Below, one piece after another: positions 13,081 through 24,597 of a DNA stretch of 64,000 nt. The translations under genes were made by a program, and so were the position numbers. Source of the stretch: Lucifuga dentata (Eukaryota > Chordata > Actinopteri > Ophidiiformes > Bythitidae); the NCBI GenBank assembly GCA_014773175.1, contig VXCM01000440.1:62001-126000 (forward strand). The letters are read 5' to 3'. How positions within the stretch are numbered: the stretch's first letter is position 1; every line of letters begins with the position of its first letter. The notes beneath the pieces were generated by a model that was not told where the DNA came from, made no database searches, and saw only the letters and a program-made list of their open reading frames with translations.

Positions 13081-13096
13081 CCGCTAGGGGGTGCAG
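13081..13096 (+). promoter_or_regulatory. possible CTCF-type motif
   Basis: The string CCGCTAGGGGGTGCAG fits the vertebrate CTCF core (CC-x-C-TAG-GGGGC-GC-x-G type) with one difference, T for C after the G run. It lies 1.9 kb downstream of the svil stop. A single motif match in a long window is weak evidence. Confidence 0.3.
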
Positions 13097-16000
13097 TCTG
13101 TCCATCTTTGACATTCGATAAGGCATTCCCTTTAAGTGTCACTCATTTTGGTTATGGTGAGTGATGAGTACAAAGTTCAACTAAAACATTAAACAACATT
13201 AAATTATTTTGTGTGGATGGAGATCTTACATTTTAAATTCTGGGATGTGTCAGAAACATCCATGAATATGCACATTCATCCAGACTCCTGCAATGACTGT
13301 TTTAAACAAGCCTGTTTTACTTGTCCCATTGAGACACACACAAACACACATTCAAACAAATTAGTGGACAGTTTTAAAACGAGCAGAGCTGCTTTGATCA
13401 CGTGGAGTCTCATGTCTCACTGCCAACACATGCAGCAGCAAAATGATTTCCACAACAGATGGCAGGAAGCAGCCATTGCATCCAGGCTGGCTGGTTCCTG
13501 TATTTATTATCAACCCTGTCCTGCAAGCATTAATCACCTGCATCACATTGCCTTCTGGCTCAGGTGTTGCAGCAACCCACAACATGCAGGCAAACAATGT
13601 AGGTGCTAATACAAGGCGGATTAGTTTGAGTAATAACATGCTAGATGTGCGGAGTGAGCTGATGGAGTTGGATCAGAAATAGAGCTTTGATCAGGCCTGA
13701 ACCAGCATGAGCCAGAAGAAATCCAACCTAAAATCCACCCCTGAACTCACGTCGGCGATGTTTTACAGTAACCAATTTAAAAACCAATATTAGCCCAGCA
13801 GCCAAAAGAAATGTGACTAACATATCAGCTTTATTAGTGCAATCCTACTTTGTTACAAGTACAATATTTTTTTATCATCTACTCTCAATATTAATAAATG
13901 CAACTAGAATGTATTAGTAGTGGAGGATATTTTTTTAAATAAAAGCCCTGATACTTAATTCTTATTGTTTTCGGTGTCACCAATTAATTACCCCTTTTAC
14001 TGTTAACTGGCTGATTAAGTTCTTCATTGGATTGTCATCGTTTCAGCTGATTCCTTAATGTTTTTCTACTTAGCCAGATTTGCCATGGTAAACCTGTTCT
14101 CTGCTGGGAACATTGTCCCTAGTTTGTGATGACTTTATGAGTTAAATGAAATGTGTTTAAAAAAAAAAAAAAAATGTATCCATGGTGCTTTGTTTAGTTT
14201 TACATGTCTAACATTTATGGCGAAAGAAATGCAATGAAATAGTTATTAGAAGCTGAAAATAACAACAAAAGATTAGAATCTGAAAACAACAAAAGATTGA
14301 ATAAATGCTGCTATCAAATGTTACATGGAGGCATTTTGAGCTAAATTGTCTCTCTAAAGCAATCATTTCTCATCTGTAATGTATGTTTTTAGAAGACTTC
14401 CTTTACTGAAAGATTTTGTTTAGCTGAAGCATCAGAGACAAAACAGTTTTGGGAAGAGTGAATCCTTCAGATTCTCATTACTCTCAAAGAAACAGTGCCT
14501 GGCTTTCTTAAAAAACAACAAAAAACACAGAACTCTTTCTGTTCCAAAAGCCTTGGAAAATTCTTTGTTCACTGTGAGTGTGCACTGTGCAGCAGGCAAT
14601 ATTGGCCTGAAACCAACCTGCAATGACCTTAAATGTGTGTGTTTATGCATGTGTATGTGTTTGTGTGTGTGTGTGTGTGTGCACTGAGGAGAATCAGTAG
14701 GAGTAAAGGTGAGAATCAATGTTGCTCTCTGACTTCCCTCCCAACAGCGCTCTGGCTCAGGATTCCTCCTGGTGAGTTTAGCTTGCCAATTACACTGAAA
14801 CTCTGACTGCTTCTGAGCTGGGATTAGCTATATGAGCTATACAGTAGTGCACTGTGGAATACGTGTATGGATTTATTCTGTATGATAACTAAATGATAAA
14901 ATAAATGAGATAACTAATCCATCTCGGCTTATTATCTGGCAGGTTATGAGGAATCTAGGGATGTTCCTGTGTTTGTATTTCATTATTTTTGCCTTAAAGT
15001 GGCACAACAATCTGACACTTCCTGTATGAAGTCATGTAACACACCTTCTGACAGCCATAGTGGTTTAAGCTTGTGAGCTCAGAGCAGCTGGTTACATTAC
15101 TAAATGTTCATCACAACTGAGCACACACGTTTCTGTGCTTATTTGGGGCTGTACTTGATCTTACCACTAAGCGTCCTCATAAATGGCACAAAAACCACAT
15201 TTACACTGAGACCCAATTTATCTGATTTTTTATTTATTTATTTATTTATTTATTTTTTGACAGCGTCTTTTAAGTGGCCAATATGCGATAATTGTGTTTA
15301 CAAAGTGTGGACCTGAATCAACCTGCATGTACAAAGGAGGGTTTAGTTCCTGAGACAGAGGTTAACCAAACGCCTTTTATTTTGACATTTAAGTGGCTTT
15401 TACATTGATACAGTGGTGCAGTACCTGCTGAAAGGGCCAGAATTTTACAGTATTTCTCCTTGCTGATTGGTGCAACATTAAATAAATGATTGAATATCTG
15501 AAGGATGCACGGGGCCGCAAAGGATACACCCATTATGTCAACTCAATTCAGACTAAAGAGGGTACCATTTGGAATCTTTAGCATGGAAGAGCTTATTACA
15601 ATACAACTATTTTTGGACTGTTTGTGATGCTACTTGAACTACTTGGTAAAGATTTAGGAGTTATTATTTTGAGTATGATTTTCTCAGAGATGGTTATTCA
15701 TGTAATGAAATTTTCTGCATTTTAAATGGAAAAAACAACGTAACAAGCACTTGCATATCACACACTTCTTCACTGAGACAAAATGCTGAAGTGAGCGGTC
15801 GTCTTGTCTGATATTTAACGTCAGTGGGTATTTTGAAGGTGCAGATGGTGACGACTTGCCCGCTTAACTACTGCACAACACGTTTAAAAACAAACACACA
15901 AACACACACACTCCAACTACCCAACCTTTCCACTGCCACCACACAGAAACAAACACCCTTTCCATGTCTGCATGATCCTCTTACAAAAACAGACACACCA

Positions 16001-16154
16001 CTTGCCTGCATAAGCCACCTGCAACACACACACACATTGCAGTGACAAAAGCCTTCCTGTATTGACCATGACATTCCTGTTTCCCGCTGATGGGGGGAGG
16101 GGGGGGCACTAAGGATGAGAGATTGATTGAAAGATCTTTCTCTGTCTCATCTGT

Positions 16155-16190
16155 NNNNNNNNNNNNNNNNNNNNNNNNNNNNNNNNNNNN
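16155..16190. other. assembly gap (36 N)
   Basis: Thirty-six consecutive N, followed by a run of 12 G at 16191-16202. A G-rich tract also precedes the gap at about 16091-16106, so the missing sequence is probably a hard-to-sequence low-complexity tract. Confidence 0.95.
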
Positions 16191-17985
16191 GGGGGGGGGG
16201 GGACATGAGAACATTTAGGTCAGCCATGACCACACTATGTCACCCAGAGGGATTTTAGACAACACACGGCACCCCAAAGAGAAAGCAGAGGAAGTGGATC
16301 AGTTTGGCTTGAATAAATGCATCGTACCACTTACTTATTTGACCTTGTCTTTCTGAGCTGGTTGTGGACTTGCTCCTCCTGTTTCGTACAGCTGAATATT
16401 ATTAGTCTTGTGGCAGTCAAACTGCTGAGCTAAGGCTAAAGATTTGATTTTGTAACTGAGCCAGATTGAAAGCTTTGCCTGATATATGATAAGCAAAGAA
16501 AGCAAATTCTCATCTCGGGACATGCAGGGATTTGTCTAAGCTCCATGCAGATATGTCTTGGGTAAAGTGGGAAATTGGGGTTTTGACATTGGGGATTTTG
16601 AATCCATTCTTCTTTGCATGATTATGTTTTGGAATTACGTGCATAAAATCAGCAGAATGTGTGAGGCAATCATGCACGATTTTTGGTCCTTTGTTAACTA
16701 TTTAAGATAATTACAGCTAGTGCAAGCTAAATACTGATTTTATTTAGTTTTAAAAACCTTGTTAGTGAGACACATTTAAAACCTTTTAAAAGTTCTCAGT
16801 TCACCCAGGTCACTGGATATCTAGCAGGTGTAGTTCAAGTTAACAGGACTTCATCTAAATAGCTTCTTCAGTTGTGAGTCAGCGGTAGGCAATAAACTGG
16901 CATTTATCCTCTGAGAGTCGTTCACACCTTGGGCCAGGTGACTACTTGGGAGTCACGTAAGAGTCCTCAGAGTCCTTAAATGTAGGAGCAAACTGCCTTT
17001 TAATTGAAGACACGAGGGCAGAAATGCAGACGTAAGCAGACGATAAGGTAAAACTTAGAAATTAATAAAAGCATAATGGCTCCTTTAATAAAGCACTTTT
17101 TGAATAGAAGCATTCAAGCATCTTTCAGTGCTGGACTTAGTCACTCCATCAGCCAGAACCTCAGTAAAAAATTCATTATCTGCAGCCTCTCTCACAAATT
17201 ATTGTGTTCGGATTCAAGTGCCTGAGGTCTGTGTACAGCATAGTATAGTGGCTGTTTTTTGGGCTTTTTTGATGGCTGGAAAACTCATTGCTACAGTTTA
17301 TAAACCAGCATATTTCAAAAAAAAAAAAAAAAAAAAAAAGCCTTCATTTTCTAGTGTGTTTCTGGGGGATTTTAACAGAAGGACATATTTGTAATTGAAC
17401 CTCAATTTCTCTGAGATGACTCAGCTAACCCTGGTCTGTCTTGCTATTATAGCCAGTGAATTTTGTCTTTGTGGTTGGTGTATAATCCAGGCTAAACCCA
17501 TCAGGTTGCGTGGCATGGCTAAATGGGGAAGAAGCGACCTTCTGTGTGTCAAAGGAAACTGAATTAGCTGCATGAGGACACCAGTGGAACTGTGGCCTCA
17601 GCCATTTCTAACCTGCCTGAATTTTCTCCTCCATTCTGCCACTGTCTCCACACAAACCGACTTCCCTGTTGTCTGAAGAGATTTGCTCCAGAGCGAGCTT
17701 CCTACCCGCATGACAGAAGTGTCACCCACTCTCTCACTGATGGATAGTACAAATCTCAGTAAATTATGGTTGAAGCGTAGGCTGTGTTTCAAGTTCAAGG
17801 CAATTTTATATACACTTTCTCCATTGTCTTCCCTTCAGTAGTTTTTTTATTCACTTTCCCTCCTCCATCTGCCTGTCTTTTATAACTATTTCATCCTGCA
17901 CTTTTATTTATTCCTCCTTTCTGGCTCAATCTTAGTTTTAATTTTACATTTTTAGAAAGATTTGCATCTGACAGATAACTATTTT

Positions 17986-18160
17986 AAATTAATGACAAAA
18001 ATAATGACATTATTTGCACTGATTAGCAAAGTAACAAGGGATAAATTAATATGAAATTGCTAAGTAATTTATGACAAATTAATGACAAAAATAACGACAT
18101 TATTTGCACTGATTAGCAAAGTAACAAGGGATAAATTAATTTGAAATTGCTAAGTAATTT
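17986..18160. repeat. tandem duplication, two 85-bp copies
   Basis: Copies 17986-18070 and 18076-18160 have a period of 90 bp and differ at only two positions (T/C near 18004/18094 and A/T near 18051/18141). There is no N between them and they carry substitutions, so this is a real local duplication, unlike the single-N duplications elsewhere. Confidence 0.85.
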
Positions 18161-19339
18161 GAAAATAATAAAATGTAAGATTCATGTGTTTTAATTTCAG
18201 AAAATTCAAATGTTAAACGTCTCATCTGCGTTAAATCTAGCTCATTGATCAAAGGCCAGTGTCTACCAGTGATCGGCTAATGTTCTTCCTGTTAGATCTG
18301 TGGTTGGACCACAGCTGAAGGTTTGATTAGGGATGGATTCTGTATCTTTATTGCGCCAAGGACACTCAAAGGCCAATTCATCCAAGAAACACAGTACAAG
18401 GTGGAGTGAGAGTAGAGGATATTGAGTGGTGTGTGTGTGTGAGAGAGAGAGAGAGTGTGTGTGGGTGGCTAGCTGGGTTGGGCTGGTGAATGCAGGTAAA
18501 AATTGCGGGGGGATTCTCTGGCTTCGCTTGGCTGATGCTCTGTGACATCTCGGTGCTTTGACTCTTTCGTCCTAATCCTTCAAAGGCTTCAGGCGTCACA
18601 TCACTCAGTGCTCCCCCCCCCCACACANCCCCCCACACACACACACCTTGATATGTTTTCCTAAATTATGCTTTTCCCCACCAGTTTTTGTTAACGTCTT
18701 GTTTTTTGTGTTTTACATTACTGTTACAGCGGCATTTAAGATAATGTATTTTTCCTGAGCCTCTTGCAGTTTTATGCAAATTCATTCTCTTACGCAGATG
18801 CTGTGAAATTGCTTTTATAGTTGCGTTTACTTTTTTTTTTCTGTAACGCCACGCACATACACACAGAGGAATGCACAAACACACACACACATAAGCACAC
18901 TTCCATACATATGCATGTGTTGACACATATATTCAAAATATTCCATATATTTTTAGCATCACTGTTGTGCTTCTGTGTTATTGCAGTGTATGTGTGTGTG
19001 GTAGTGCTCAGCATTCTTGTTATGCTTCTCTGCTTTCCTTTTTTCTCATTATCCCTCCATCTCTTTTCCTCCCTTCATTTATTCTCTCCTGTGCTCCATT
19101 TTTGTCTACTTTTTTTCCTTTAATCTCGGCTTTCATCCTTGCTATCCACCGCTCTTCATCCTGCTCCTCTTCTCCATCTTGTTTAACTCCTCAGCCATCA
19201 GCACTGGAGGAAAAGCTCTTTTCTCTCTATATGCTAGTGCTGGCATCTGCAATTTAGGCTTGCAAGTGCTGTTATAGAAAAAAGAAATGTGGGTAATGTA
19301 GACTTGATGGGGTAGTGCACTGAGTTCTAAGACTCTCCC

Positions 19340-19341
<2 letters not shown>

Positions 19342-19393
<52 letters not shown>

Positions 19394-19405
19394 TGTGTGT
19401 GTGTG
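19342..19405. repeat. (GT)n microsatellite
   Basis: About 32 GT units with one interruption (TT at 19391-19392). Confidence 0.95.
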
Positions 19406-20252
19406 CAAATCAAAGCAAGTCAGCAGGTTGTTTTTTCACTGTTTGTTCGTTTTAGGACTCACTGTTTCCATTTTCCAATTTACCAATCAAATATCTACGT
19501 TTCTTTTTAAAGAAACATATTCGTGATACATAGATTTCCACATGGATTTTATTTTCTGGTCTGAGAAGACACATTTCATAGCAGTTTACAGTAAGTAAAG
19601 CTGCTGCAGACAAAGTGGAGAGAGAATATGGAAAAAGTTCCTCAAAGTAAGCAAAACAGCAATAAGCAGTTAAACTGTGTGATGCAAATGCTATTTTTAC
19701 AACTTCCACCTGGATTTTTCCCTCAAAATTCACTCATGTTTTGATATCTAAAATAAAAACATTTTAAATAAAAATATTTAGCTCATGATTAATTTACATG
19801 ATCTTTGACATCCTTTGATTCTTTGAGACACCAGACTTCTGTCAACTGGTTTATGTTTAACACTTTGTTGCCAAGGTTGAATAAGCAGATTTCGAGTTGA
19901 AAACGACGCTGTAATTGTCTCAAATGGTTTCTCTTAAGAGCTTTTCCCATCTGTAAATGCATTTGCAAGGTCGCAGACTACACGTAGGAAAAATATCCCA
20001 GTTTAATTGCAGGGTTGTGTTGCAGTCAGCTTGAGCTAGTTGACAGGATCGTAGTGCATTAAAAACGGTGGTGAGTGTGTGATGGTGATGGTGTGATGGT
20101 AATGGAAGTGGTGTGTCAGTGTTTGGTACAGATCGATCCACTAGCTGCTGTGCTAACCTGTCAGCTAGCCTTCATAGGATCCTGAGGAGGAAGTGACGAA
20201 TTCAAGCATTTGACTCAGTTACTGATTTCCACTGCATCTACTAGCATTTGTC

Positions 20253-20254
<2 letters not shown>

Positions 20255-20330
<76 letters not shown>
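20255..20330. repeat. (CA)n microsatellite
   Basis: About 37 CA units with one AA interruption near 20285. Confidence 0.95.
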
Positions 20331-20331
<1 letters not shown>

Positions 20332-22207
20332 TCTGTGAACTGTCACAATGAATTTATACATTCTACGTACTAGTATTAGATGGTAATAAAAGAAAGCCAT
20401 CAGAATACCTATTTTATTAATTTCAGGAAGAACACTGCAGTCCCTTTAAAAAAAAAACAAACAAAAAAAAAAAATGCCAGAATGCAATATTCTCAGCATC
20501 AGGTGTCTTCAGGTTTCTGAGATATTAATATTTAATAAAAGAGACTCATTGTACCTACTCCTGTAAACATGAGTAGATGTATGATTGTTGACTGGTGCCT
20601 TGGATATGCATAATTTGTTTTTTGTTTTTTTGTTTTTTTTTAATTCAGCACATGTAAAACATTGTGAGTTTGCATACATTTCTCTTGGTTATCTGATTTA
20701 ATTTTGGCTTAAATGGATTTTTTTGTGTTGTGTATTTCATGCCTGTAAATTTAAGTTATGGAGATGAACAGGACAATTATTGTAACCTTAACTATTTAAA
20801 GCATAGACATAAAGAAAGTTGATGAACAACAAAGAATACAGAATAAGCAGCAAATGATGTTGAGCATAAGATTTTATAAAGATATATTCTGAATACATTA
20901 TTTTTTAGTATTATAACTAATTACATTAATGATGAGGCATTCAGTATTCATGCATGCTCATGCTTGAATACTAAATGCCTAACATTGTACATACATGAAA
21001 CACACAAATTTGAGTGAGATGTACATGTGCAGAGACACTCTTATTCACAAAGTAAAACATAGAAGGAGCTCCTTCACTGCACAACCATGAAATAGTCCAG
21101 GTTTTTCTGTTTTTCTCTGTTTCTAAAACAAAGAGAAAAACAGTCCCCAACCTTCTGTTTTCTCCACCACTGCAACCCAATTTTCCTCAAGAGTATAATT
21201 TTCTGTGAGCAGCACGATGCTTTACCATTCATGTCAGTGCTGATGCTATTTGTAATGCCGATCTGTGGTTATGCTGCACAAAATGCTCTGGAAAAAGATT
21301 TAGATTTTTCATTATTTCTTTGCTCTTTAATATCTACAACTATGAACTGGCAGAATCTTCTGTCCTTTTATACCTTTGAAAAACCTCAGCTCAAAAATTT
21401 TAAAAGACCCATAGCATCCTGTCTCTGTCCAAATTTCTCCCTTCGGGAAAAAGGCTCAGATCTCTCCCCTCAAAGATGACCAGATTCAGGAACAGCTATA
21501 CACATCTGCAATTTGTGTTTTAAATGATTCTCAGGACCTAGTTTTTAATTGTTCCTACTGTTATGATTCAACTTTATTTTAAATATTGTTTAGCTTTGAT
21601 TTTGATTTTTGAATTTTGTTGTAGTTTTTAGCTGTTATTTATTGCTAATTAGCATTTTTAATGAGTCTTAGGACTCACTTCTTAGATTTATCAGATATAT
21701 ACAGAATGTGCAATCAATAACTGTTGTATGTTTGTTTATTATGAGCACACTGAGACAAATTCCTATCAACTGTAACTTGACATGGCAATAAAGTATTAGA
21801 TTGTATTTGCAGCACCTCTTGTGATGATGTAATAAATGTGACAGCAGCATCAGCAATTTTCTGTTTGGAACTCAATTTCAGTGAGAGCAGAGGGGATTCT
21901 CTCTGGTGTTTGCTATACTGCAATTTTATTTTACGTCTCACCTCACCACAGTCCATTACAAGCATTTTTCTAGCAAGAGAGTTTATTGTGGGTAACACTC
22001 ACCATGATCCCTCTATTTTCCCCATCAGTAAGGGACACGCTTCCAATAATAGTACCTGTAAGCTTTGACATGTTTGTAAAATCATCCCTTCTGCGACTCT
22101 CCGTCAAGGGGTCATGAACAAAACCATTTTCCTGCTGTTTTATGCCATCCCTGACGATTTGTGCTCCTGCTGGTTGGATGCATTTGTTTTGAGTCCCTCC
22201 AACCATC

Positions 22208-22882
22208 TCAGCATGCCCCTGAGGCCAGCCCGCAATGCTGCGGCAGCGTTTTCACCCACTGAAAAGAAGTCAAAGCTGTGTGTTTGTTGAGATCAGTGGG
22301 AGTTACCTTGATGGATGGGGTAGAAGGCTCTAAAGAAACTGTCAGTCTTGTCAAATGGTTAAAACTACATATGTTGAATTTATCCCCAGCACTGAGATGC
22401 ATGCACACAAATGTGAATTCAACTGATTCCAAATTTCCATTTGGTGTGATGTGAACATTAATCTGTCTGTGTGTGTTTCTCTGGAGACAGATTGAGGACA
22501 CCAACTCTTTCTTTAAACTGAGATTGATTGATTGAGATTGGTTGAGGTGACGATATTTTCTAAATAGATTTCTGAGGATTTGTTTCAGAGTGTTCATGTA
22601 ATCCAAAAGTATTCTTGTGGTATACATTGTGTTACCTTTAAAACCTGGATTCACAGTCAGCCGTATAAAGATCTTTCTCCCTACATGAACCTTGAGTTGT
22701 TGAACCAAGGATTCCATTTGAAGACTCGCTTTGCAATACATCTTTTCATGTAAAACAAATTGGACGCTGAAAGAAGACCTTTGACCAGCCAACTGCTGTA
22801 GCGAGTGTGAAAAGGCTTTGCATGAATGCATGCCTCCATTCACAAATCCACATGAGACCTTCAGCAGCAAGCCCTTGTACAC
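22208..22882 (-). other. unexplained 224-codon open frame in intergenic DNA
   Basis: An ATG-to-stop frame of 224 codons on the minus strand is the longest intergenic open frame in the window. I recognise no family. The translation is rich in Ser, Leu, Thr and Lys, has no zinc-binding, transmembrane or reverse-transcriptase motif that I can see, and has no obvious splice partners. It could be a chance frame, a decayed exon block, or a lineage-specific gene. It is recorded because of its length, not as a confident gene. Confidence 0.2.
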
Positions 22883-22964
22883 AAGCCCTGAACCTTATGC
22901 ATTTTTTCTTCAGTTCCTCTAAAAATCTATGCAGTAACAATTACCATTCTAACAAGAAGGGCAC

Positions 22965-23475
22965 ACAGAACGCATACCTCCACCAAGGCTGAAAAAGCAA
23001 AGACAAAATTTGTCTTCTTCTAATAATGTATTGGCCTAAAGAGAAAGAAATAACTATAATATTGTTACTTATCTGCTTAATTTGTCATAATAGCAGTACC
23101 TGGAGTGTAACATTGTCTTATCTAAATGATTCAATCATTAGACTCAATCATCCTCATCAGCTCTACACATTAGTGGTTGCTGCATGTTTGTGGTCCTTTT
23201 TGTTTCTGTGTGGTGATCGGATCTGGACCAAATTGGACCTTATTGATAGTCTATCAATAAACATGCCTGTTTTTTGTTTGCTTTTTTGTTTTGTTTTGTT
23301 TTTTTTTATTGAGGTTGGTACGTTACTTTGGAAACAATTCCCAAAAATATCTGAAAATACCGTATCTGTAAAGAAAACATTTTCAGGATTCCTGAATCCA
23401 TCCCTGCCTATGGATCCACAATAAAATTTAATAGTTTCTTCCTTTTCACCAAATTTCATCAAAATTGGTTACAAC
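22965..23475 (-). mobile_element. interspersed repeat fragment, family A (class unassigned)
   Basis: The segment contains 'cgcatacctccaccaaggctga', 'gtgatcggatctggaccaaa' and 'caccaaatttcatcaaaattgg'. I associate these phrases with an abundant fish repeat. The last phrase occurs as its reverse complement at about 30922-30945, so a second copy lies 7.5 kb away in the opposite orientation. No coding capacity remains. Class and boundaries are uncertain. Confidence 0.5.
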
Positions 23476-23517
23476 TTTTTTTTTTTTTTTTTTTNTTTTT
23501 TTTTTTTTTTTTTGTAT
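23476..23517. repeat. poly-T tract with one-base N gap
   Basis: An uninterrupted T run on both sides of an N at 23495, abutting the family A repeat fragment. It may be the repeat's own A tail on the minus strand or a homopolymer assembly break. Confidence 0.7.
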
Positions 23518-23658
23518 AATTGTTGTTAATTCTTGATTTATTGTGCTGCTTAATTTGGCCTGCTTTTTTGGTGAGAGACTTTAAATATCCTAATTTTAAT
23601 CTTTATTTACCTAATGCATAAAAAGAAGAATCCTCATAGTCCAGTTTGATAATTGATA

Positions 23659-23659
23659 A

Positions 23660-23722
<63 letters not shown>
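23659..23722. repeat. (TAA)n microsatellite
   Basis: About 21 uninterrupted AAT/TAA units. Confidence 0.95.
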
Positions 23723-24174
23723 CTAGCTAGAAACAAATAGTCTTGCTCTGTTCAGGAAGTCTGTTTTTTTTTTGTTTTGTTTTGTTTTTTTTTGTCCAGT
23801 ACCAGATTAGATCTGCCTTAAAGGGAGATTATGCATTTATTTGAACAATAACATTATCTCTCTTTAACAAGCTTGTCATATTTCCCATTTGTGTAAACAG
23901 AACCAATCCATTAAATCTCATCTTTTCATGCATGAAATGCAGTCATGCTGAATTTCACTGACAGCTCTCATGGACACTTTGTCTCCCGTGGATCACCACT
24001 AATCCAAACTCCCTCCCTGCCACAGCGGGAAACACAACACACATGTACACACACTCAGAAATCATCTAACACACACACTCACACACACACACATCTCAAA
24101 CAGCTCATGTAATGCTTTTTCCTTCTGTGAGGTTCTCCACTGAGGCTCCATCTATTCCCACGATGCCAGGATGC

Positions 24175-24175
24175 A

Positions 24176-24224
<49 letters not shown>

Positions 24225-24252
24225 ACACACGCACACACACACACACACACAC
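24175..24252. repeat. (CA)n microsatellite
   Basis: About 39 CA units with two single-base interruptions (T near 24220, G near 24231). Confidence 0.95.
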
Positions 24253-24570
24253 CTACATCTACAACATACACAGTTACACATGAACTCATATGCAGATACA
24301 CTATTTTGGGATTGGGTGCAGGAATGCTACAGCATCTCTTTGCACTTAGTGGGGAGACGGTTCACTGAGAGAGAGAAGAGACACAAGATCATCTGCGTCT
24401 CTTGGTTTATACATTTTAAAATGACGACATGTCTGATGACAACGTAGCAATAACTAAAAACAATGGTAAATACTACTGTTCACCAAATAGTATAATTTTA
24501 CCTTTGTTAAAATGATAAGGTGTTCAAATTCTACTATCTGGTACAGTAGAAGTAATCTTAGAACACTGGC

Positions 24571-24597
24571 AAAAAAAAAAAAAAAAAAAAAAAAAAA
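24571..24597. repeat. poly-A tract
   Basis: Twenty-seven consecutive A. Confidence 0.9.

Larger units (their letters stand above)
12565..17985. other. intergenic DNA, no gene seen
   Basis: AT-rich sequence with stop codons in all frames. It contains a CTCF-like motif (13081-13096), a less AT-rich patch at about 13380-13680, a TTTA run at about 15226-15257, a 36-base N gap at 16155-16190 followed by a G run, and an A run at 17317-17339. I found no protein similarity in the open frames; the longest are under 140 codons. Confidence 0.55.
18161..22207. other. intergenic DNA with microsatellites, no gene seen
   Basis: No coding similarity was recognised. The stretch contains a mixed (GT)/(GA) tract near 18428-18462, a one-base N gap at 18628 in a C/CA-rich tract, the long (GT)n at 19342-19405 and the long (CA)n at 20255-20330. 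The remainder is AT-rich unique-looking sequence. Confidence 0.5.

Noticed and set aside
24112..24447. Low-complexity Thr/His frame of 111 codons
   Set aside because: Translation of a (CA)n microsatellite.
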